A DNA stretch of 64,000 bases from JABDGM01 sp963738665 (GTDB taxonomy: Bacteria > Planctomycetota > Planctomycetia > Pirellulales > Lacipirellulaceae). Under the pieces are notes generated by a model. It did no database searches. It worked only from the letters and a program-made list of their open reading frames with translations, and was not told the DNA's origin. The position numbers were made by a program, and so were the translations under genes. Of this stretch, positions 10,798 to 19,673 are shown piece by piece (position 1 is the first letter of the stretch; every line of letters starts with the position of its first letter). The stretch covers positions 496,001 to 560,000 of the forward strand of contig CAVTXL010000016.1 of assembly GCA_963738665.1 (NCBI GenBank), given 5' to 3'.

Positions 10798-10858
10798 GCC
10801 AAGAAAAGAGCCGAAAGCGAATCGCCTGTCAACGGCGCTGCGGGCGCAACGCTAGCAA

Positions 10859-11014
10859 TCAGCGACCGCGCACTCGCCCACTGCAGCCCTGGATTCGGTC
10901 GCTAACACTCACGCCCGAAAACACACTTCCCAGGCTCGGCCAAAGGACCTTTCGAAGCGCGGCAATCATACCCGCCAGCAGCTCCTGATGCTCAAGGTCC
11001 GGCGGCGGAGACAT
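10859..11014 (-). CDS. Small ORF between mrfA and mrfB (51 aa), unrecognised
   Basis: The ATG at 11014 opens a 51-codon frame starting MSPPPDLEHQELLAGMIAA and continuing LRKVLWPSLGSVFSG. GAGGGTG lies eight bases upstream and could serve as ribosome-binding site. It sits in the 400-base space between mrfA and mrfB on the same strand. I do not recognise it; it may be a real small protein of the operon or chance. Confidence 0.3.
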   Translation of the reverse strand: MSPPPDLEHQELLAGMIAALRKVLWPSLGSVFSGVSVSDRIQGCSGRVRGR

Positions 11015-11027
11015 AATGTAAACACCC

Positions 11028-11052
11028 TCACACACTTCATTGTGTGTGTCGG
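11028..11052. repeat. Perfect short hairpin CACACA/TGTGTG
   Basis: A CACACA arm and a TGTGTG arm flank the six-base loop CTTCAT, directly upstream of the small ORF in the mrfA-mrfB space. There is no T-run after it on either strand, so it is not a classic terminator; it could be an RNA hairpin between the cistrons. Confidence 0.4.
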
Positions 11053-11198
11053 CGCCCCACGCCTTGCGCTGGGCGATCAGCCGTCGCGCGACCCGCTAAA
11101 TACGAGTAGTGACATCCGTGTTCGTCGAAACGCCGATCTTGCGGATTAAAGACTACTCTCCATATCCTGTCCCGCCGGCGGCAAACCCCAAGCAGGCG

Positions 11199-13625
11199 TT
11201 AAGCCAGAGCGTTCTCTTGCAGCTTCGGTTCCACATTCAACGCGGCGCCGCACAGCAATTCCAACAGCCGCACGGTCGCCGCCTTGTTCGGCATCGGGTA
11301 GCCGCGCGAGATGTCCGGGTCGCTGTGGATCGCCGGCCGCAGGTTCGGCAGGCCGACGCAGCTCGGGCAGCCCTCCTCGCACGGGCAGTCGCGGACCATC
11401 TCCCGGCAGATCGCCAAGAGCTCCGGCATCCGGCTGAAGCCTCGCTCGCTGTATCCCAACCCGCCCGGATAGCGGTCGTACAGGATCATCGCGGTGCGGC
11501 CCAGGTTTTTGCTGTCCACGACGCCCCCCAAGTCGCGACTGTCGCACATCGCCACCAGCGGCAACGCGACGACCGCCAGGTTGCGCAGGCCGCACACACC
11601 CTCGCTTGCCCGCAGGCCGGCGGCCTTCATTTTCTGTCGCACCGCGTCATTCGGCGCCAGCCACACGGCCGTTGTTGGCAAGTTCTGGGCCGGAATGTCG
11701 ACCGGCCCTAGGCCGATGTTTTCGCGCGTGGCAAACTTGATCTTCTTGAACGCCACGGTCTGCCATGCCACGTCGACGTCGCCGTAGCCGAGGGTCGCCT
11801 GCGGCACGGCCTCGCTCGCCGCCCGCTCGCCCGTTATCCGCACGTTGCTTTCCAGCACGGCCTGCGTGTAGTAGTCAGTCTCTCGTCGCTCGACGTACGC
11901 AACTTTTCCGTTCAGGTCGAGTTCGCGCACCAGATACGTTTCGCCGTTGTGCAGGTACACCGCCTCGGGATAGACAAGCTCTGGCGCACTGATCGCGTCG
12001 ACGTTGGCGATCACCGAATGCTCACTCGTCGCTTGACGTCGCCCCGCTCGCGTCTTTGCAACTTCAACGATGCTGAACGTATTATCGCTCATGTGCCGCA
12101 GGCTGACGCCCACCGCCGGATTCTGGCCGCCGGCAAAGTAGAACTGCCCCTTCACGTCGACCAAGTGGCCCTCGCTCTCCAGCGCGCCGAAGATCGGCCA
12201 CGCCAGCGGGCCAAAACGATCGACGTCGTTGACGCTGCCGTCGGCAACGCCCGCATTTACCTTCTTTGGGCACAGCGGCAACTCAAATGCGGCCGCGGGC
12301 AAGTGCTTCGCCAGCACGTACGGATTGTCGGGGTCGACGACTGCGTGCTCGGGCGACTGAGCGAAGAAGTACTCCGGATGACGCAACAGGTATTGATCGA
12401 CCGGGTCGTTGCCCGCAATGAGCACCGCCAGACTTTCGTCGTGCCGCCGGCCGCTGCGGCCGGCCTGCTGCCACGTGCTGGCGATCGTGCCTGGATAATT
12501 CACGAGCAGCGCCACGTCGAGCGTGCCGATGTCAATGCCCAGTTCGAGCGCATTGGTCGCGGCCACGCCGCGCAGCCGGCCGCTGAACAGCTCTGCTTCG
12601 ATCTCGCGTCGCTCGTTCGGCAAATAGCCGCCGCGGTACGCGCGCACCTGTTCGGCCAGCGGCGAACCGCCCGCTGCCAGTTGCTCGCGGGCATAGCGAT
12701 GAATCAATTCAGCCGCTTGCCGAGTCCGCGTGAACGCGAGCGCCTGACCGCCCGCCTGCAGCGCTTCCACCAACCACAGCACCGCGTCTTCGCTCGCGCT
12801 GCGGCGGGCCAGCGAATCCCCGCCGAGCGGCGTCGGGTTCCACAGTGCGAAATACTTGCGGCCGCGCGGCGAGCCATCGTCGTCGATCACTTGCACCTCG
12901 CGGCCGAGCAGTCGGCCCGCCAGCTCGCCCGGATTGGCGATCGTCGCGCTCGCCGCGATGAACACGGGCCGCGAGCCATAATGCTCGCAGATCCGCATCA
13001 AGCGGCGCAGCACGGCCGATACATGCGCCCCGAGGATCCCGCGGTACGTGTGGATCTCATCGATGACGACAAATCGCAGCTCGCTGAAGAATGCCGCCCA
13101 CTTCGGGTGGTACGGCAGCATCGCCGCGTGGAGCATGTCGGGATTCGACAGCACGAGATTCGCTTCGCCGCGAATCCGCTTGCGCTGGGCCGTGGGCGTG
13201 TCGCCGTCGTACACGCCCGGCCGCACGGCGGCGGCCAATTCGGCATCGGCGGCGACAAGCTCCAATAAACCCTTCAGTTGGTCTTGAGCCAGAGCCTTGG
13301 TTGGGAACAAGTACAAAGCGCGGGCGCTCGGTTCGCCCACCGACGCCTCCACGATCGGTAAGTTGTAGCACAGCGTTTTGCCGCTGGCTGTGCCGGTAAC
13401 GACGACGCAATCGCGATCTGCGCGGGCCGCTTCGAGCGCGGCCACTTGATGGACATAAAGCTGCTCGATGCCGCGCGCGGCAAGCGTCCGCTTGAGCGGC
13501 GCGGGTAGCGGCGCCTCCGGAGCGGCAAACCGGCCCGGCCGCTCGGGCAGAATCTCGACGTGCTCCAACTGGCCCGCGTAATCCGCCCGCGCTCGAATCC
13601 GTTCAATCAACCCCGCAACGTCCAT
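11199..13625 (-). CDS. mrfA: Superfamily 2 DNA helicase with DUF1998 Zn module, MrfA/YprA type
   Basis: An 808-residue SF2 helicase. It shows the Walker A motif VVVTGTASGKTL, DEIH box (VVIDEIHTYRG), SATIANP, and motifs V/VI (ATNALELGIDIGTLDV and QQAGRSGRR). The C-terminal DUF1998 region ends with the zinc-binding cluster CPCEEGCPSC (747-756), as in MrfA. In B. subtilis MrfA and MrfB excise mitomycin C adducts without UvrABC. With mrfB on the same strand about 400 bases downstream, this pair is the clearest DNA repair module in the window. The frame is intact. The region 13626-13973 upstream holds its promoter and no gene. Confidence 0.85.
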   Translation of the reverse strand: MDVAGLIERIRARADYAGQLEHVEILPERPGRFAAPEAPLPAPLKRTLAARGIEQLYVHQVAALEAARADRDCVVVTGTASGKTLCYNLPIVEASVGEPSARALYLFPTKALAQDQLKGLLELVAADAELAAAVRPGVYDGDTPTAQRKRIRGEANLVLSNPDMLHAAMLPYHPKWAAFFSELRFVVIDEIHTYRGILGAHVSAVLRRLMRICEHYGSRPVFIAASATIANPGELAGRLLGREVQVIDDDGSPRGRKYFALWNPTPLGGDSLARRSASEDAVLWLVEALQAGGQALAFTRTRQAAELIHRYAREQLAAGGSPLAEQVRAYRGGYLPNERREIEAELFSGRLRGVAATNALELGIDIGTLDVALLVNYPGTIASTWQQAGRSGRRHDESLAVLIAGNDPVDQYLLRHPEYFFAQSPEHAVVDPDNPYVLAKHLPAAAFELPLCPKKVNAGVADGSVNDVDRFGPLAWPIFGALESEGHLVDVKGQFYFAGGQNPAVGVSLRHMSDNTFSIVEVAKTRAGRRQATSEHSVIANVDAISAPELVYPEAVYLHNGETYLVRELDLNGKVAYVERRETDYYTQAVLESNVRITGERAASEAVPQATLGYGDVDVAWQTVAFKKIKFATRENIGLGPVDIPAQNLPTTAVWLAPNDAVRQKMKAAGLRASEGVCGLRNLAVVALPLVAMCDSRDLGGVVDSKNLGRTAMILYDRYPGGLGYSERGFSRMPELLAICREMVRDCPCEEGCPSCVGLPNLRPAIHSDPDISRGYPMPNKAATVRLLELLCGAALNVEPKLQENALA

Positions 13626-13973
13626 GTTCGTTCTCCGGTCTCAGTGGGCGCAGCGATGCGGAGACAAGCTGGCGCCTCTTTGTCCGCCCATACTAAACAG
13701 GCGTTTACTGTAACCGGGCGACCGCGACGGCGACAAGCTCGAAAGGTCGTGGCGCGGGCTCCGCTGTCCCCGCCTGCTATCCTCTCCCCGCGCGCGGTCC
13801 CCGCCTGCCGGCCAATGGCGGCAAGTCGCCGCGGGCCCTACAAACTAACTGTCGGCCGTGTCGAATGTGCCGGCTAGGGCAGGTCGGGGAAATTGGTTGT
13901 CCCGCCCACCGGGTAGCCATAAGATACAGTTTGAGTGAAGCACTCATTCCGCCCGAGTCGGAGGGCCTCGTAA
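13626..13973. other. Divergent intergenic region between mrfA and a secreted protein gene
   Basis: About 350 bases without a supported gene. It must hold the promoters of the two divergent genes. I could not fix -35/-10 boxes with confidence. GAGGG occurs close to the 13974 start and may be its ribosome-binding site. Confidence 0.4.
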
Positions 13974-14588
13974 ATGTTCCGGAAACATTTGTTCGCCACC
14001 TTGCTCGCCTGGCTGGCCGTCGCTGCCCTGGCCGGGCGCGCAACGGCGCAAAGCAATCTGTACCAACCGAAGCCCCTCTCTACGGTCGGCGGACCGACTG
14101 GCGAGAGCTTGAATCAGATCTATCGCTCGGGCGTCGGCCAGGGCTATACCGCCTCGAGCCTGAATCTGCTGTCACTCCAGTACGGCAGCAATCGCACGCC
14201 CTACGCCGGGCAGAGCACCACGCGCTCGGCAGCCGGCTCGTCCGTTGGGCTCGGAATTGGGCCGACCGGCGCCAACAAGCCCTTTTCGGCGTACACGCCG
14301 TCGCCGACAACCAGCCCTTACCTGAATCTGTTTCGGGAGGATTTATCCGGCAACGACGATGTGAACTACAACACGCTCGTCCGGCCCCAATTGCAACAGC
14401 AGCAATTCAACGAGCAGGTGCAGCGATCGGCGATCGATTTCAATCGCCAACTGCAAACTCTCTCTGCTCGGGCCGATTTCGACGTGCAAGGAGCAAAGGA
14501 TCAGTTCCCGACCGGCCATCAGACCGTCTATAGCTACACGGGCCACTACTACCGAATGCCCCACGGCCAAACTCACAAGCAGCGCTAG
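13974..14588 (+). CDS. Exported protein of unknown function
   Basis: The 204-residue product has a signal peptide (FATLLAWLAVAALAGRATA, cut before QSNLY). The mature part is rich in Ser, Tyr, Gln and Asn, with SPYLNLFREDLSGND, NYNTLVRPQLQQQQ and a C-terminal FPTGHQTVYSYTGHYY. I do not recognise a named domain; the PYLNL and NYNTLVRPQ pattern is one I associate with planctomycete hypothetical proteins. It lies alone, upstream of repeats and the outer-membrane protein gene. Confidence 0.7.
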   Translation: MFRKHLFATLLAWLAVAALAGRATAQSNLYQPKPLSTVGGPTGESLNQIYRSGVGQGYTASSLNLLSLQYGSNRTPYAGQSTTRSAAGSSVGLGIGPTGANKPFSAYTPSPTTSPYLNLFREDLSGNDDVNYNTLVRPQLQQQQFNEQVQRSAIDFNRQLQTLSARADFDVQGAKDQFPTGHQTVYSYTGHYYRMPHGQTHKQR

Positions 14589-14616
14589 TGCTTTGTCAAA
14601 ACTTGATTTTCGGATT

Positions 14617-14681
14617 AGCCGTAGGGCGCTAGCCCACGGTTCGTTCAGGAGAAATCGGGGGCTAGCGCCCCGCGGCTGATT
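14617..14681. repeat. Palindrome with GGGCGCTAGCCC / GGGGCTAGCGCCCC arms
   Basis: TAGCCGTAGGGCGCTAGCCC and GGGGCTAGCGCCCCGCGGCT form inverted arms about 20 bases long separated by about 25 bases. It follows the exported protein gene by 30 bases. A terminator role is possible, but there is no T-run, and it looks like a dispersed intergenic element. Confidence 0.6.
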
Positions 14682-14730
14682 TGTCGAACCCGAATACTTC
14701 GCGTTAACAGAGCACTAGTGCGTTCACGAC

Positions 14731-14880
14731 CAAGTAGACCCGCTGAATGATTTCGGTTGTAGGACGGACAATCCTGTCCGTCTTACGGCTCGTCGACAGA
14801 CACGATTCTCCGTCCGATGGCTTCTCGGCGGACACGATTCTCCATCCTACCCCATACTGGCATTCGACGGTTCTACTTAG
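14731..14880. mobile_element. MITE-like inverted-repeat element, copy 1
   Basis: About 150 bases bounded by AAGTAGACCC on the left and GGTTCTACTTA on the right, i.e. imperfect terminal inverted repeats. Inside are GGACAATCCTGTCC and ACACGATTCTCCATCCTACC. A second full copy lies at 62716-62833, and the core alone at 25935-26020. This copy has an extra internal ACACGATTCTCC unit. No open frame is inside, so it would need a transposase supplied elsewhere. Confidence 0.65.
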
Positions 14881-15211
14881 CGGCCGCGAGCCGCGCCATG
14901 ATTTCGTTGAGATGCAATCTCCGATCGCCAGCGGCCTTCACCAGCCGATTTTCCGCAATCGCCGCCGCGCAGAGAAGCCCGCTTATGCGGCGGGCCTGTT
15001 CAACGCAACGGTGAGTGCTGGCAAGCCCGCCGCGTTTCGCGGGTTGGGATCCCCAGAGGCGCTATTGATCCACGTCGCCCGGCTCTGCTACAAACCGACT
15101 CGCTCATCTGTTGGTGTCTCGTCTACCGGGTGATCGCCGAGGGTGGTCGCCGCTAGTTTGCTCCTTTCGGGGTCCGCCGCCGCTCGCCGGCGTGCGGATG
15201 AACGACGGGCT

Positions 15212-16822
15212 ATGTTGACTGCTTTCCGTTCCCCTTTTGCGCGAATGGGCGCGGCTGCCGTGGCTGCCGGCTGCCTGGTGTCGACGGGCTCCGCCGCCGG
15301 CCAATATCCGGCTTGGAGTCCCGCGATGTATGGCAGCTATCCCGTTGCCCCAGCCGGGGCGACCGCGGTTCCAGCGGTTCCACCTGCCACTTACGGCCCG
15401 TATGCCCCCAGAGACGGCTCTGCCTATCCGACGATTCTGCCGTCCAGACAGTTCCCAGCCGCGACGACACAATTCACCCTCGGCGCAGGCCGTGGGCCGC
15501 TGGCACGCCTGGTGCGAAATGCAAACACCGGCGACGGCTCGCCCCCCTTTGCCCTGGCCGACCAGGCGGGACGCATTCAACGGCTCGTCGAGCCCGTGCC
15601 CGGCATCGATCTGGAACCCTTTGTCGGCCAGGTCGTCGTCGTCAAGCACGATACGGGCCGCACGATTTTGGCGACGCAACTAGAGCTGCCGCCGCGGCCG
15701 CTGCTGCCAATGGTCGGATCGTCGAGCGCTGCGGCCGCGACGCGGTCGGCGGCCGCTTCGCCGACGCGGCAGGTCCGCTTCATTGACGACGACGACACAA
15801 CGGTCCAATTGATCTCTGACGGCGCCAGCGGCGACGTCCAGCAATCGGCTCCCGCCCAGGACAAGAGCACGCTCGTCAATTCGTCCTCGGCGGCACCCCA
15901 TGGCGACACGATCGTGGGCGATATCCAGCCCCTGACGGGAACACCCAGTAATGCGACGACCGAAGCACTGCCCGCGATGGGGCCCCTGTTTCCCGACTTC
16001 CCGACGACCGACGGCCTGCCGGCAGATGTCGGCTTTGGCGAGGTTTGCCCCAACTGCGGGCGGCAGCACGGGCTCGCGGGATGCGACGGCTATCCCGGCG
16101 AACAGGTTCCCTATGGTACGCCGATGGGCCGGCTGGGGCCGCTCAGCGGCCATTGCTTTGCCGACGTTCAGTTAAACTTCCTGCGGCTGCACCTCATGGA
16201 AGGCTCCGTCGGCAAGCTGGGCGAGCGGTATGAATTGTCGCCCCGCTTCACGCTGGGCTACGACGGCGGCGACGGCATCGGCGGACGCGTAAGGTATTGG
16301 CTCTACGATCGCCAGACGCCGATCCTCGGCGGCGGCGGCCTGCGGGTCGAAATGAACGTGATTGACCTCGAAGCCACCCATCGCTTCCAAGTCGGGCGAT
16401 CCGATCTGATCACGGCCGCCGGCTTTCGCTGGGCCGGCATCGACCTGGTCGACGCCGACGGTGACGGCGTCGGCACGAATCTCGCCGGCCTCACCGCCGC
16501 GGCCGACGGGCATACGCCGATTGGCAACTACCAAGGCGGGCAGCTCGCCGGCGTGTACGGCGCCCGCTGGTGCATTCTCGGAGGCGACTGGGCGGGCAGC
16601 TCGCACAACGACCTCGTGCCCGGCTCGCTGCAAGACGACAACGTCGTCGTCGAAAGCGTTTATGTGGGCCTGCAATACGCCACCTGCCTGCGCAACTGCA
16701 ATCTCGTCGGCCGGCTGGCGTTCGAAATGCAGAACTGGCACAGCGACGTCCTCTCCCAAAACGCCGGCGCCGACTCGCTCGGCTTCTTCGGGCCGGGCGT
16801 CCACGTTGGGGCCACCTTCTGA
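15212..16822 (+). CDS. Probable outer-membrane beta-barrel protein
   Basis: A 536-residue exported protein (signal peptide about 1-28, ending GSAAG). The mature N-terminal half is low-complexity, rich in Pro, Ala and Ser, and includes an acidic IDDDDTTVQL stretch and a Cys pair (CPNCGRQHG). The C-terminal third, from HCFADVQLNFLRL, alternates polar and hydrophobic residues and resembles the barrel of Lpg1974-like pore-forming proteins of planctomycetes; it ends in a hydrophobic VHVGATF as barrels often do. The open frame reaches back to 15143, but the ATG at 15212 starts directly at the signal peptide. Confidence 0.65.
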   Translation: MLTAFRSPFARMGAAAVAAGCLVSTGSAAGQYPAWSPAMYGSYPVAPAGATAVPAVPPATYGPYAPRDGSAYPTILPSRQFPAATTQFTLGAGRGPLARLVRNANTGDGSPPFALADQAGRIQRLVEPVPGIDLEPFVGQVVVVKHDTGRTILATQLELPPRPLLPMVGSSSAAAATRSAAASPTRQVRFIDDDDTTVQLISDGASGDVQQSAPAQDKSTLVNSSSAAPHGDTIVGDIQPLTGTPSNATTEALPAMGPLFPDFPTTDGLPADVGFGEVCPNCGRQHGLAGCDGYPGEQVPYGTPMGRLGPLSGHCFADVQLNFLRLHLMEGSVGKLGERYELSPRFTLGYDGGDGIGGRVRYWLYDRQTPILGGGGLRVEMNVIDLEATHRFQVGRSDLITAAGFRWAGIDLVDADGDGVGTNLAGLTAAADGHTPIGNYQGGQLAGVYGARWCILGGDWAGSSHNDLVPGSLQDDNVVVESVYVGLQYATCLRNCNLVGRLAFEMQNWHSDVLSQNAGADSLGFFGPGVHVGATF

Positions 16823-16852
16823 CGAGCGGCCGGCTGGGGTGAATCGCCTCTG

Positions 16853-17529
16853 TTGTGCGCGGGCCTCGTGACCCCACCTGTTGTGCGCGCGGCCGACCGA
16901 TCCCATTTTTTTCTCGCTGAAGGCGGCAGTGCTCGTAGCCGCTCAAATGTCTTCCACGATGTGTCGTTCATCGAAGTCAAGCCGCACGTCAAGGGCAACC
17001 AAGTGGCCGTCGAGCTCACCGATTTCTCGGTCTTCTACTCGCAAGACTCGATCGCCAACGCCGAGGCCACGCTCAAGAACAAGGCCAACAAGATCGTCGT
17101 CGAGAAGGGCCAGATCGTGAAGGTCTCGAAGGACAAGGACGGCAAGATCAAGAAAGAAGTCCTCACCAAGCACTGGACCGATTGGATCGACTACTGGTCG
17201 GTCGATTTTGATTTTGAGAGCAAGCGGGAAATCATCCGCGTCCCCAGGGGACTGGCTCCTTTTGCGCAGTCCGCGGAGCAAAAGGTGCCTGTCCTCCCCT
17301 CCCCCTCGCCACGGAATGGGAAGAACGTTGGACTGGTGACTATGTTTTCGAAAACGAATGGCAATCGTTCCGGACGAAGAAGAACCGGTCATTGGAACTC
17401 AAAAGTCCGCCCCACGAATGCGCGCCGGGAAAACGCAAGCTGGCCATGAAAATCGTGGACATTTTTGGAAACGACACGATGACGATTGTCGAGGTGAACG
17501 TTGGCGACAAAACAACATCTCGCAAGTAA
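16853..17529 (+). pseudogene. C-terminal remnant of a site-specific DNA methyltransferase
   Basis: Recognisable protein begins near 16967 (FIEVKPHVKGNQVAVELTD), continues through WTDWIDYWSVDFDFES, and in a second frame from about 17329 reads WTGDYVFENEWQSFRTKKNR and KLAMKIVDIFGNDTMTIVEV, ending at 17529. This ending is that of adenine-specific (type III Mod-like) methyltransferases. No catalytic DPPY or SAM-binding motif is present: the N-terminal three quarters are missing. A palindromic repeat (17245-17299) sits between the two parts, and the frame changes after it. It is therefore a truncated, repeat-interrupted fragment and not a working enzyme. The family assignment is from memory of the C-terminal motif. 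Confidence 0.6.
17245..17299. repeat. Palindromic element inside the methyltransferase remnant
   Basis: GGACTGGCTCCTTTTGC and GCAAAAGGTGCCTGTCC are inverted arms around GCAGTCCGCGGA. The element interrupts the sequence right after REIIRV of the methyltransferase tail. Confidence 0.7.
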
Positions 17530-18215
17530 AAACCCCGCAGGGGTTGAACACCAAAGCCCAGGGTCGCCGGTACTCCGGCGCACTCTGGGTAACCGGACGT
17601 CCACAAAACCAAACCCGAACGGGGTTTCACTCCAAAGCCCAGGGTCGCCGCCTTGGCGGCGCACCCTGGGTAACGAACAATAATAAAACCAAACCCCAAC
17701 GGGGTTTCACACCCTAACCGCAACGCACAATCGAACATGTGGAACCCCGTTGGGGTTCCGATATGATTGAACGACACGTATCCCAGGGGTGCGCTGCGCG
17801 ACCTTGGGCTTTGATGTCCAACGCCTTCGGCGTACAAAACAAACCCCAACGGGGTTTCATTCCAAAGCCCAGGGTCGCCGCCTTGGCGGCGCACCCTGGG
17901 TAACGAACAATAATAAAACCAAACCCCAACGGGGTTTCACAACGAATTGGGGACGCACAACCGAACATGTGGAACCCGGTTGGGGTTCCGATATGATTGA
18001 ACGACACGTATCCCAGGGTGCGCTGCGCAACCCTGGGCTTTGATGTTCAACGCCATCGGCGTAAAAACCAACGCCAAAGGCGTTGGCGCGGCCGAACGGC
18101 GCGATAATAACGCCGAAGGCGTTGAACCCCACAGCCCAGGGTCGCCGGTACCCCGGCCACCCTGGGTAAACGAAAAAACCAATGAACAAACCCCAACGGG
18201 GTTTCACTCCAAGGG
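17530..18215. repeat. Dense palindrome (REP-like) array, left of the transposase
   Basis: Two palindrome types alternate: a short one, AACCCCAACGGGGTT and variants, and a longer one, GCCCAGGGTCGCC...GGCGCACCCTGGG. They occur in both orientations. A unit of 230 bases is tandemly duplicated: 17611-17840 and 17841 to about 18065 match closely (for example TCCAAAGCCCAGGGTCGCCG at 17631 and 17861). A third motif, AACGCCNNNGGCGTT, appears at 17819-17835, 18049-18063 and 18069-18124. No gene is in this stretch. It abuts the transposase gene, whose upstream side carries one more AACCCCAACGGGGTT (18190-18204). Confidence 0.85.
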
Positions 18216-18224
18216 ATGTCCGCA

Positions 18225-18680
18225 ATGCCCCAATCCCTCGTCCAAATCTACGTTCACATCGTGTTCTCCACGAAAGACCGCACCCCATTCCTCCACGACC
18301 CAACGTTCTGCGACCGGCTCCACGCCTATATGGCTGGTATATGCAAGAACCAAGATTGCCCGTCGCAACGCGTCGGTGGCGTCGAGGACCACGTCCATAT
18401 TCTGTGCCGACTTTCCAAAACGCTCGACGTGTCGGCGCTCATTCGCGAATTGAAACGCGACTCCTCAAAATGGGTCAAAGACGAGAACCCAGAGCTGGCC
18501 GATTTTTACTGGCAGAATGGCTACGGCGCGTTCTCGGTCAGCCCGTCGCACGTCGAAGCATTGATCGAATACATCGCCAATCAGGTCGAACACCACCGGC
18601 ACGAATCGTTCCAGGACGAATTCCGGCGGTTGTGCCAGAAATACGGCCTCGAAATCGATGAACGGTATGTTTGGGATTAA
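18225..18680 (+). CDS. REP-associated tyrosine transposase (IS200-like, HUH Y1)
   Basis: A 151-residue Y1 transposase of the IS200/IS605 superfamily in the REP-associated (RAYT) group. It begins MPQSLVQIYVHIVFSTKDR, has the HUH pair in EDHVHILCRL and the likely catalytic tyrosine in FYWQNGYGAFSVS, and ends with YIANQVEHHRHESF. Such enzymes act on single-stranded palindromes; here palindromes of two types flank the gene on both sides. The ATG at 18225 is chosen because AAGGG precedes it at suitable distance; an in-frame ATG at 18216 overlaps that site. The frame is intact. Confidence 0.9.
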   Translation: MPQSLVQIYVHIVFSTKDRTPFLHDPTFCDRLHAYMAGICKNQDCPSQRVGGVEDHVHILCRLSKTLDVSALIRELKRDSSKWVKDENPELADFYWQNGYGAFSVSPSHVEALIEYIANQVEHHRHESFQDEFRRLCQKYGLEIDERYVWD

Positions 18681-18699
18681 ACGAATTACGGAAATGGTA

Positions 18700-19012
18700 T
18701 TGAAATGAAAGGAACCCCGAAGGGGGTTCAACCCATAGCCCAGGGTCGGTCGCCGCGGCGACCGCACCCTGGGACGCCAATCGCAAACAAACAATTGAAC
18801 CCCAACGGGGTTCCACAATTGGATTGCCAACCGCGTCACGGATTTGTGGAACCCCGTTGGGGCTCATGAAATATCATTGGCCACATGCCCAGGGTGCGCT
18901 GCGCGACCTTGGGCTTTGGAATGTAACGTCTTCGACGTAAAACAACGCCAACGGCGTTCCACCCCCAAAGCCCAGGGTCGACGGTACTCCGGCGCACCCT
19001 GGGAAACCTTTT
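18700..19012. repeat. Palindrome (REP-like) array, right of the transposase
   Basis: The same palindromes as on the left continue: GGAACCCCGAAGGGGGTTC (about 18711), CCCAGGGTCGGTCGCCGCGGCGACCGCACCCTGGG core (about 18738-18773), AACCCCAACGGGGTT (18797), AACCCCGTTGGGG (18850), an inverted CCCAGGGTGCGCTGCGCGACCTTGGG unit (18889-18915), AACGCCAACGGCGTT (18945-18959), and a final CCCAGGGTCGACGGTACTCCGGCGCACCCTGGG core ending near 19003. Confidence 0.85.
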
Positions 19013-19673
19013 CAGTTCGTCAGGCCGGTCCAACACACGCCGCTTTCTCTTGACACCCCGCCGCAGCCAACAACTTTCTGCCCCCTGCCCCCTGCCCCCG
19101 CTCCCCGCTCCTCGCTCCCCTGGCTTCTCTGACTCTTGACTCTTCCCACCCTGGCCGAAAACGCTACTATACAAACGAACAAAAGCCTGCTAAGCTCAGC
19201 AGTGCCCGTCGCTCTTTGGCAACCGATTTTCATTCTTCTCCGCGACACCGCGGCCAGCGCTCGCGACCCGCGCCCACAGCAACACGCAGCCACCTATCGA
19301 TTTTACCCCCCGGAAGGGTGAAGACGGCCAAAACTCGGTGGGGGAGTTTTGGACACCTTCGAAGAAACCTGCTGAGTCCTTCGACTCCCAACGCGAAGTC
19401 GCCTTGTTGCCCCCTCCCTAACCCTCCCCGCAAGGGGGGACGAGTAACCAAAGGGGACAGCGAAAGCGCCGGGATAAACCGACTTGGAGTTGGGAATACA
19501 AGAGTCCTACAGAGAAGACCTAGCCCAGTCACTCTGGCCTCGAACCGTACGCTGTCGCTGGTAACATCCCGGGTGTCGCATCGGCCAGAGGGACAGGCCG
19601 GCCGGGCTATTGAGCTCCGAAATCATCCGTTTCGTGCGCCGACAGTTCTGCCCCCTTTATCGACCCCAGCCAA
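19013..19673. other. Gene-free stretch with a low-complexity block and a CCCTCCC palindrome
   Basis: No supported gene. 19080-19130 is a C-rich low-complexity run built of CCCCCTGCCC and GCTCCCCGCTCC units, of the same kind as the insert in dgt. 19409-19440 is a copy of the dispersed CCCCTCCCTAACCCTCCCC...GGGGGGA palindrome. Open frames through here have no family signal. Confidence 0.5.

Noticed and set aside
11949..13268. Plus-strand open frame of 439 codons opposite mrfA
   Set aside because: Shadow frame of the helicase; the helicase motifs on the other strand are unambiguous.
15143..15211. Upstream extension of the outer-membrane protein frame
   Set aside because: The extension MVAASLLLSGSAAARRR precedes a complete signal peptide at the ATG 15212, so the later start is preferred.
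17530..19012. CRISPR array
   Set aside because: Repeats are palindromic and alternate in type and orientation; spacing is irregular and there are no unique spacers or cas genes.
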